This document shows, piece by piece, positions 57,801-64,000 of a stretch of 64,000 nt of DNA. The DNA is from Oscheius dolichura (Eukaryota > Nematoda > Chromadorea > Rhabditida > Rhabditidae), in the NCBI GenBank assembly GCA_932521035.1, contig OW051495.1, forward strand, positions 434,001 through 498,000, read 5' to 3'. The stretch's first letter is position 1. The number at the start of each line of letters is the position of its first letter. The translations under genes were made by a program, and so were the position numbers. The notes beneath the pieces are model-generated. The model was not told where the DNA came from and did no database searches. It saw nothing but the letters and a program-made list of their open reading frames with translations.

Positions 57801-58689
57801 AATGTCAGCTTCCCGGTCACGGCATACTTGACCCATCGGATCCCCCCTCCTCCCTGTGGAAATAATCCGCCTTCTTCTCTTTTTGCCCTTTCCGTTTCCC
57901 TCTTTCCTTCCCCCTGTTGTTTTTTTCCTGTTCCTTTCAATTTCTCTGTCATTCGACCCGTTCCCCCCTCCGTTCCAAAAGGAAGAGATGCCCAATTGGT
58001 GGCCGAGAGAGATATCCGGATACGGACGGACGGAAAGGATCATCCCGATGTTTCTCGGCTGCTCTCTCCCGGCTGCCTGCCCTGCCTGCCCCGTTCAAGT
58101 GCTGGCCCATTCATTTTTCGCCCGTATAACACAACACAAGCTCACACAGCCCCCCACTTCCCCTCTAGAGAAGGAAGGGGGAAGTTCTTCCAAGAATAAG
58201 AGGGACTAGCCGCATTTTTGAACAAATTTTCCGATTTTAGGTAGAAAAGAAGGTTTTAACCCAGTCAGGGGATTCCCTAAGGTTACGGTAGACTGCCCAG
58301 GACTTGAAAAACTTATTTATAGAGGGAAATACAGTAACCAGGGAGAAGAAATGATGAAAAAGTAATATCAACATTTTTTTCTCATTTTTATGCATCAAAC
58401 GGGCATTTTATGCCATTGTTTACCGTTTAAATGTTCAAAAAAAAATAGGCAGCGTCTCAAGAAATCAGAAATGTTATCCAATTGAAGCAATACGGTAGCC
58501 GGTAAGAGAACCCACAAAATTGGCGAATAATCAACATTATTGGGGTTTTTTTATGAATCAACCGGTCGTTTTATACCATTTCTACATTCACGGAGGATGT
58601 AGACGAATTTGGGTCACTACAAGAAAATGATACGGTAATCTGCAACGGAAATCACATGTGACTCCCTACCACCGCCTTCCTCCCCCCAA

Positions 58690-58780
58690 TGAAACAGATA
58701 GCCGAGTGGATAAGTGATCCCCCTGTACTATATTCCTTCCTGGTTCGGATCCCTCACCTGTTTTACTTTTGCTTTTCCTC
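58690..58780 (+). repeat. tRNA-like (A box/B box) repeat
   Basis: TAGCCGAGTGGATAAGTG (A box), GGTTCGGATCCC (B box, one mismatch) and the tail TTTTACTTTTGCTTTTCC. A serine-tRNA-like head is possible, but the arms do not fold. Confidence 0.5.
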
Positions 58781-59732
58781 ACTACAACTCTTTTGACCTT
58801 CCGCCGAAACAAGCTACGATTTTTGGTCATTCTGTACTGTAGAGAGCTCTTCATACCGGTTACTGCTTTCTAAATTTGTTGTACGGAAGTTTCTTTGTTT
58901 TCTATTTACCGACGGAAAACAAAATTGTAGCACAAAAGTTGGCCAACCAACCTTTTGATTATTCTTTGCGCTTTCACCAGTCAAATAAAAACATCTATAC
59001 GGAGATGTTTTCACTTCTGTCGCTTCCCAGATTCTCATTACGACTGAAAAAGTTGCTAAAAGTCTGCTTGCACGGAGGTCTGCACCGGGCCGCAGCATTC
59101 TATTCCACGTTTGTGTATTTAGCGTCTTGATCAACCTATGAGCGCCGGAAAATTTGACCGTGTTTTTGAGAACTACATCAGCAATGGTCGAATCAGGATC
59201 TTCCAAAAAGATTCTGATAATAAAGAGTGGGTAAAACATTTTCTGCTCATCTTCGGGAACATCGAGCCACAGTTAGACAGCTAGCTATCTATCGGTTGTA
59301 CCACAACTAGACAGCCTTGAACCTGGGTGAAAAGTGGAAGTTCCATCAACGATAACGAATACGCAACTTCACAAAACGATAAGTATAAAGGGGAAGTAAA
59401 ACCTTAAAAACTGAAAAAATGGTCTATTTTATCATTAAAAATAACAAGAAGAGCCAAAAATGAGTCGAGCGCACTATTCTGAATCGCACGTCGCGCGAAG
59501 TGCGACGCGTGGTTTGACTTTACATCGGGGTAGTGCCAGGGTCCGGAAGGTAACTTTGACGCACAGAGCTTTTCAGTTGAGGTTTCGTGAAAATCTTTTT
59601 TGACCATAATTTTGAGGGTGGTCGATTACCCCTTTCCCCAGGGATCTAGCCCGTAAAATAAAACCAGGACACACAAGCACAACAAGTGTTGTAAAATGTC
59701 CGCCGTCCGCCGTCCGACATATGTTCGATTTT

Positions 59733-59910
59733 TGTGGTGTAGTGGCTAAGAGGCCGGTATTACCATTCGAGAGGTCGGGGGTTCGACCCCCACTGGGGGT
59801 AACTCTTTTGCTTTTTTATTTTGAAGTCCTGGAAACTTCCAAAATATTTTTGAAGTGTTTTTCGCCATGGTGGTGGTGGGACCCCCTATCCGGAAGTAGA
59901 CGGTTCGATA
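59733..59910 (+). repeat. tRNA-like repeat with longer body
   Basis: GTGGTGTAGTGGCTAAGAGG (A box), GGGGGTTCGACCCCCACT (perfect B box) and TCTTTTGCTTTTTTATTTTG tail, followed by a body ending TTTCGCCATGG and GGTGGGACCCCC, which also appears near 62812 and 63006. The acceptor strands do not pair, so it is not a functional tRNA. Confidence 0.6.
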
Positions 59911-60431
59911 CTATACAAGAGTTAGGCAGTAATTTATTTACCCTGCCACAACTAGACAGCCAAAATAACCAAATATAGGCAAAAAATGGCTGTTTACCTT
60001 GACTTTTCGTTGATGTTTTTCCTCTTATTTGTGGAATGCCACTGAGCCAAGTACCAGTTTGCCCTGCCCTAGTGATCCAGAGTCAGAGTCACCCCCAGTC
60101 TGTGTACCTAGTCTTTTGTTGGCCTCTCTCTTGTGTCCGTCCGTGTGTCTGCACCTGAGTGCCGCCTGTTTTTCCGCCTGGGCGTTCCCTGGCCGCCGTG
60201 AATCATCTCTGCCCGTCTCATTTCTGGCTTTCTCTCTCTCTCGTGTTCTTTTCCGGGATGACGAAAAGAAACAGAGGAGGGAGCTCTGTTCGAGGGGATG
60301 ATGGGGCTCTGTGGAATGCGGGCACCGCTGAGAGCCCTCTCTCTCCGGTGGATCCTATCCTTCGGGGAAAAGGGAAGGGAGTGATAAAAAAAACGAGAGA
60401 GAAAGCAAGAGAACAACTAAACGGTCAATGA

Positions 60432-60704
60432 ATCTGAAAAGAATCTCTTCCATTTAAGAAAAGAAAGGTGAAAAGTTCTGTCGACTGCCCGGATACCCCG
60501 AACAGTCTCATCCAAAAATTACTTCCGAACTCTTCCAAGGAAGGTCAGAACATTCAAGTTACCTTGAACACCAAGGGACTAAAGCCAACGCCGTTTGCGC
60601 ACCTCGACGGGTCATGATCGCGCGGTGCCGAGACTTTACGGGTGCAGGGGCGCGTTTGCCTCAACGCGTCTCTCCCAACTTTTCACTAATTATCGCTCCA
60701 AAAC
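60432..60704 (+). repeat. Direct duplicate of a desaturase-intron segment
   Basis: Matches 61767-62040 over about 270 bases with roughly 85 percent identity by eye, including GACTGCCCGGATACCCCGAA and CGAGACTTTACGGGTGCAG. The match starts exactly at the desaturase acceptor sequence (ATCTGAAAAGAATCTCTTCC). Confidence 0.8.
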
Positions 60705-60902
60705 TCCATTAAAAATCGAAAGCGTTGCTGGACAGGTAGCTATTTTCTTCCCTTATCGATTCCCGTTTATTCTCATAAAAAAAAGGGTTGAAAAAAGTGT
60801 CAAACTGTTTATTTCTCCACTCAGGAGCCAAAAACAAGACTAAACAAGAAGAGAAGAAGTTCACCGTGGCTCATTCCGTTTTCCCGTATTCTCTCTGTAT
60901 TT

Positions 60903-61768
60903 CTACTGCTGTTGGTGGGCCTTCTCCACGCCGACCCGGTACTGTAGGACGCCTTTGCTCTTGTGGATCAGGTAGTCCAGTGTCACGTTGAAGGTAAAGT
61001 AACGGAAGAGGAAATCGTAATTGGTCTGGGACTTGTAGCCGTAGGGAGTGGACTGGTACGGCTCGAGGAGCTTCTTTATCGGCTCCGTCGCGTCCAGGAG
61101 ATTGTAATGGGGGATTTTGGTAAAGAAGAAGTGGTGGGCGACGTGGCCTGGAAAGGAGAATATAAGAAAAACCAGTGGAACGGGTGTAGAAAATGAGGGG
61201 AATCGCTAATTACCGTCAGTGATATGATGCATTACAGTATCCAGACCGAAGCCGTACTTCCTGTCGATGGTCTGGGTCTGACCGCGGACAAAATTCCACT
61301 CTTCGGGCTCGTAGACCTGAAAATTAAGGAATAGTTGACGAAAATTGGAAATATCTATCGTTTTGGTTGGTTTTTCAAGGTTTTACGAAAGAAATTTATA
61401 GAGGAGACAAGATCTTTCGCTGGTGTTCGCAGCAATCTATCATTTTACCCTGTTCGCCCCTTACCTCGACGTTCTCGTCCTGATGTTGAAGATACGTAAT
61501 GACGACCATCATCAATCCCTGGAAAGACAACGGAATCCAATAGTACTTGACCCAGTTGTAGACGGAGAAGTCACAGAAACTCAAAGCGATCTAAAATATT
61601 ACTCTTTTCCCATTTTCTTCTAGTTGAAAACTTACATAGGCGCAGATAATGCAAAGAGTTCCCGAAACGACGCATTTGATGCGATCTTCCGTTGTAGAGA
61701 AGAGCTTGGACCACGGCCAGAAGTGGGAGCCATCGGGGAGACCGATTACGGTATAGATGGGGTTCCAT
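60903..61768 (-). CDS. fat-1: Omega-3/delta-12 fatty acid desaturase, 3' half (5' part not in view)
   Basis: Exons 61768-61636, 61590-61465, 61316-61214 and 61147-60903. Features in order: GLPDGSHFWPWSKLF, a membrane part WVKYYWIPLSFQGLMMVVIT, the YLQHQDENVEV region, FVRGQTQTIDRKYGFGLDTV, the third His box (HITDGHVAHHFFF) and IPHYNLLDATEPIKKLLEP, ending KGVLQYRVGVEKAHQ. This is the C-terminal half of a FAT-1/FAT-2-type desaturase that makes omega-3 or omega-6 double bonds in membrane lipids. The first two His boxes are not found downstream of 61768 to the window end, so the 5' exons lie beyond 64 kb or are missing. The third box is intact. Whether the gene is functional cannot be told. Confidence 0.85.
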
Positions 61769-62040
61769 CTGAAAAGAATCTCTTCCATTTGAAAAAAGAA
61801 AGGGGAACAGTTCTGTCGACTGCCCGGATACCCCGAACAGTCTTACCCAAAAATTACTTCCGAACACTTCCGAAGAAGATCAGAACATTCAAGTTACCTC
61901 GAACTAAGGGACTAATAAATCCAACTCCATTTGCGCACCTCGGCGGGTCATGGCCGCGCGCTGCCGAGACTTTACGGGTGCAGGCGCGCGCTTGCCTCAG
62001 CGCGTCTCTCCCAACTTTTCACTAATTACGGCCCAAAAAC
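61767..62040 (+). repeat. Direct duplicate of 60432-60704
   Basis: Second copy of the segment described at 60432-60704, here lying in the desaturase intron or upstream region. It starts at the exon acceptor and includes GCGCGCTTGCCTCAGCGCG and the CCGAGACTTTACGGGTGCAG piece. Confidence 0.8.
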
Positions 62041-62388
62041 ATCACTTTTTGGCCTTTCTAAAAGAGCGGGAAATGATCAAAAATTGCCCCCATTCCAGCT
62101 GTTCGTTTCTATTGTCTTTGTTGCTATTTAGAGGCCGTGGGAACCATCACTCGGGGTCGCAAGCACTTGAAAACTGGGACGGAGACGGGAACAAACGCAG
62201 TTGGACCAGGGCGTTTTCCTCTCCGGGCCACCTGTGTTTTTTCTTGAGTACAGAGGCCCGTTTGAGACCACTTCTTACGTGGGAGACAATCCCCCCCGAA
62301 AGTGGATTGGAATTCGGCAAATTCGAGGGACTGGAATCGAGAGATTAGGGGGAGATGAGGGTCCAATGTTTTACAAGGTTTTACATGT

Positions 62389-62765
62389 CAAGACGGCCTC
62401 GTAGCGTAATGGATAATATTTTAAGAAAAAAGATAACACTCATTCTACTTTTGTAGAGAGCAATATACACTCTTCTACCAACAATTGTAGGAACACATGA
62501 AAAATAGAAACAAAAAAAGTTACAACCCTTCTACCATTTTGTAGAGAGAAGTAATCGAAGCGAGATCTAGGCAAGGGATCTCTCAACTCCAAGGAATGAG
62601 CCGACAGTTTAGCACTGGCTACACCCAGAGATTGGCCGGAAAAGTTTCAAAAAATCTCTACAAGGTCGTAGAGATTGACTCAAAAAATCTCTACAACGTT
62701 GTAGAGATTATTCTCCGAGGGTCGGGGGTTCGATCCCTCCAAGTGGTCAAACGTTTTTGCTTTTT
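62389..62765 (+). repeat. tRNA-like repeat split by a palindrome-rich insert
   Basis: TAGCGTAATGGATAATATT (A-box half) is separated from GTCGGGGGTTCGATCCCTCC (B-box half) by about 290 bases. The insert has many CTAC...GTAG inverted pairs. Tail ACGTTTTTGCTTTTTGTCCTG follows. Interrupted member of the SINE-like family. Confidence 0.55.
62654..62710. repeat. Two tandem short palindromes
   Basis: AATCTCTACAACGTTGTAGAGATT is a perfect 24-bp palindrome at 62687-62710. A near copy AATCTCTACAAGGTCGTAGAGATT lies 33 bases earlier at 62654-62677. Confidence 0.9.
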
Positions 62766-63005
62766 GTCCTGAGTATTCTGAAGTGTAGTCGCATGTTTTC
62801 CGTGCGGGACCCGTTCGTGGCGGGACCCTCGGCTATTTGTACTTTTCTATAGAGGCTCGGTATACTGATGCAGGCGTGCATCAGGACACGTCCCCTCTGT
62901 AGAAATGAGATCGGGCTTTTTGTTTTTTTGTTTGATACTTTTCTATGTTCCTGAATGCTTATCTTATCAAGTTCAACCAACTTGAAATGTTTTTCGCAGT
63001 GAGGC

Positions 63006-63080
63006 CCGTTCGTGGTGGGACCCGAGCCCAGAAGTCGACGGTTCCGGTCCTCCTTCGACCAATTTCTTTTGCTTTGTCTA
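63006..63080 (+). repeat. tRNA-like repeat tail with CCCGTTCGTGGTGGGACCC block
   Basis: GGCCCGTTCGTGGTGGGACCC, then CGGTTCCGGTCC (B-box-like, mismatched) and tail TTTCTTTTGCTTTGTC. Same design as the copies near 59.8 and 62.7 kb. Confidence 0.45.
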
Positions 63081-63280
63081 TTGAGCATTTTTGTATCGTT
63101 GTAACATGTTTTCGCTGCGAGAGAGAGGTTCTACGAGAGGGGGACCCAACGGAAGGGCAGACTCCATGAAGGGGGGATTCTACGGGTGAGAGGGACGCGG
63201 GGGAAGAAGATTCTACGGGAGATCCGAGTCACACGTCCAGCGCAGCCCCACAAAGGGGGGCGTAGCAGCTGGTATCAGCA

Positions 63281-63643
63281 TTAAAGGGACAGTATGACCG
63301 TTTTTGCTACAGTACCCCGAGTTTTCAAAACTATCATGAATTTTGTTGTAATTGGTCTTGTTTTGTACAGCTAATTTTGCTTATCAAGATGGACTATTTT
63401 GTTTTTCATGAAAACACCGTAATCGGGAGAAAATGCAGTCAAATGGGCGCGTAAACAGCGCGCGGTTTTATTCCAGGCAACCGGCGTTGCTTGGAGGCTT
63501 AGGATTAAATTCGCAATACAAATTTGAAACTTTATATGCATTTTTCTCGCGAATTTGACATTTTTATAATTTTTAAAATAGATAACTTTGATCAGAAAAA
63601 AATTCTGAACAAGATGAAGCCAACTTCAAAAGACGGCCTTTAA
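63281..63643. mobile_element. TTAA-type MITE, left of the terminal array
   Basis: TTAAAGGGACAGTATGACCG at left; the right end near 63640 is TTTAA preceded by GACGGCC, which matches less well. Probably one diverged element abutting the next. Confidence 0.5.
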
Positions 63644-63933
63644 AGGGACAGTCTCGCACTAGTTTGGTTGGGCACGAATTACTGTAGAATTTGTCTTTGG
63701 CGCCCCTTTTGGCAATTTGAATTGTATTGAAAACTTATCATTTTGTATTTTCGTATTTTATTCTTTGAAGCATATGATTCGCTAGCTTCTGCTGATCATT
63801 TTGATATAAAGAAATGCAAGAAATTTTGGAAAAAATGAGCGAAAATGATTTTTAGAAAATCGCAGTAAATCTGCTCCATCTCATCGTACCCCAAATGGGG
63901 TATGTTCGCACCTATGCGAGACTGTCCCTTTAA
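63640..63933. mobile_element. TTAA-flanked MITE, second copy
   Basis: TTAAAGGGACAGTCTCGCA at left and TGCGAGACTGTCCCTTTAA at right, a perfect inverted end of about 17 bases with TTAA at each end (63640-63643 and 63930-63933). About 294 bases, no coding capacity. Another AAAGGGACAATAGCG end starts right after it and runs out of the window. Confidence 0.85.
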
Positions 63934-64000
63934 AGGGACAATAGCGCAGGTTTCGAATTTACCGTATCCGACGGTAAATTTCAGAGTACGTGTAAACATC

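Larger units (their letters stand above)
55996..60902. other. Gene-poor, repeat-rich region
   Basis: Nearly 5 kb without a supported gene. It holds inverted repeat 56137-56240, MITE 57700-57800, tRNA-like repeats at 58690 and 59733, dispersed-motif copies at 56109, 59266, 59300 and 59945, and a direct duplicate at 60432-60704. CTTATATAAC at 56319 is TATA-like, but the frame after it (56227-56793) has no family features. Confidence 0.5.
62041..64000. other. Repeat-rich region to the window end
   Basis: No supported gene. Holds an interrupted tRNA-like repeat (62389-62765), tandem short palindromes (62654-62710), duplicated CCCGTTCGTGG[CT]GGGACC blocks near 62812 and 63006, and at least two TTAA-type MITEs (63281 onward). 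Confidence 0.5.

Noticed and set aside
59733..59815. Intact tRNA gene
   Set aside because: A and B boxes are good, but the acceptor strands and the T stem do not pair to tRNA lengths.
1..64000. CRISPR arrays, operons or prokaryotic genes
   Set aside because: No direct repeats with regular spacers, no Shine-Dalgarno-linked gene strings; all supported genes have spliceosomal introns.

Overview
The window is nuclear DNA of a nematode. The evidence is a cuticle collagen with the nematode N-terminal domain, a chemoreceptor-like seven-helix protein, ET-module and C6-like secreted proteins, a fat-1-type fatty acid desaturase, and many short introns (often 36-50 bases) with GT donors and TTTCAG or TTTAG acceptors. 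No bacterial, viral, organellar or rRNA sequence was recognised. Genus cannot be decided from sequence alone; a rhabditid-type nematode is the best guess.

Layout. 1-5.3 kb: an LLPH-like ribosome-biogenesis gene (minus, cut by the window edge) divergent from an exportin-T gene (plus); a complete secreted Kunitz gene lies antisense inside one exportin-T intron. 5.6-10.1 kb: a possible small ORF, a cuticle collagen, a possible small Cys-rich secreted protein and a sorting-nexin-like gene that reads as four PX-like units in tandem, all but the first on minus. 10.9-14 kb: a CK1/TTBK-type kinase divergent from a coiled-coil gene, with a minisatellite between them. 14.3-17.9 kb: a 769-bp inverted repeat around a 2.1-kb spacer, each arm carrying the same small C6-like secreted gene. 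18.2-24.5 kb: a G-protein gamma subunit and a legumain protease. 26.4-28.6 kb: a ONECUT (CUT plus homeodomain) transcription factor. 29.8-36.6 kb: a two-ET-module surface protein and a kelch protein. 37.2-42.1 kb: a BAR-like protein and a chemoreceptor-like GPCR. 42.9-48.4 kb: an unrecognised repeat protein, a small basic protein, a mosaic of duplicated fragments and a secreted cystatin. 49.7-56 kb: a chitin-binding, Gln-rich secreted protein with a 4-kb intron. 56-64 kb is gene-poor and repeat-rich, holding only the 3' half of a fat-1-like desaturase.

The genes are mostly independent housekeeping, cuticle or secreted functions; I see no operon. The most notable content is (i) the tetra-PX gene, (ii) the inverted-repeat gene pair, and (iii) many short mobile or repeat families: a hAT-type MITE with an 8-bp target duplication, TTAA-flanked MITEs, single IR/DR-type Tc1-like ends, fold-back elements with a CTATAGTCCATTTCC end, a tRNA-derived SINE-like family with a TTTTGCTTTT tail, and a dispersed motif GCCACAGTTAGACAGC seen about sixteen times.

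Gene models were spliced by eye from reading frame, splice signals and recalled family patterns. Exon ends are exact where stated; complex genes are given as whole spans.
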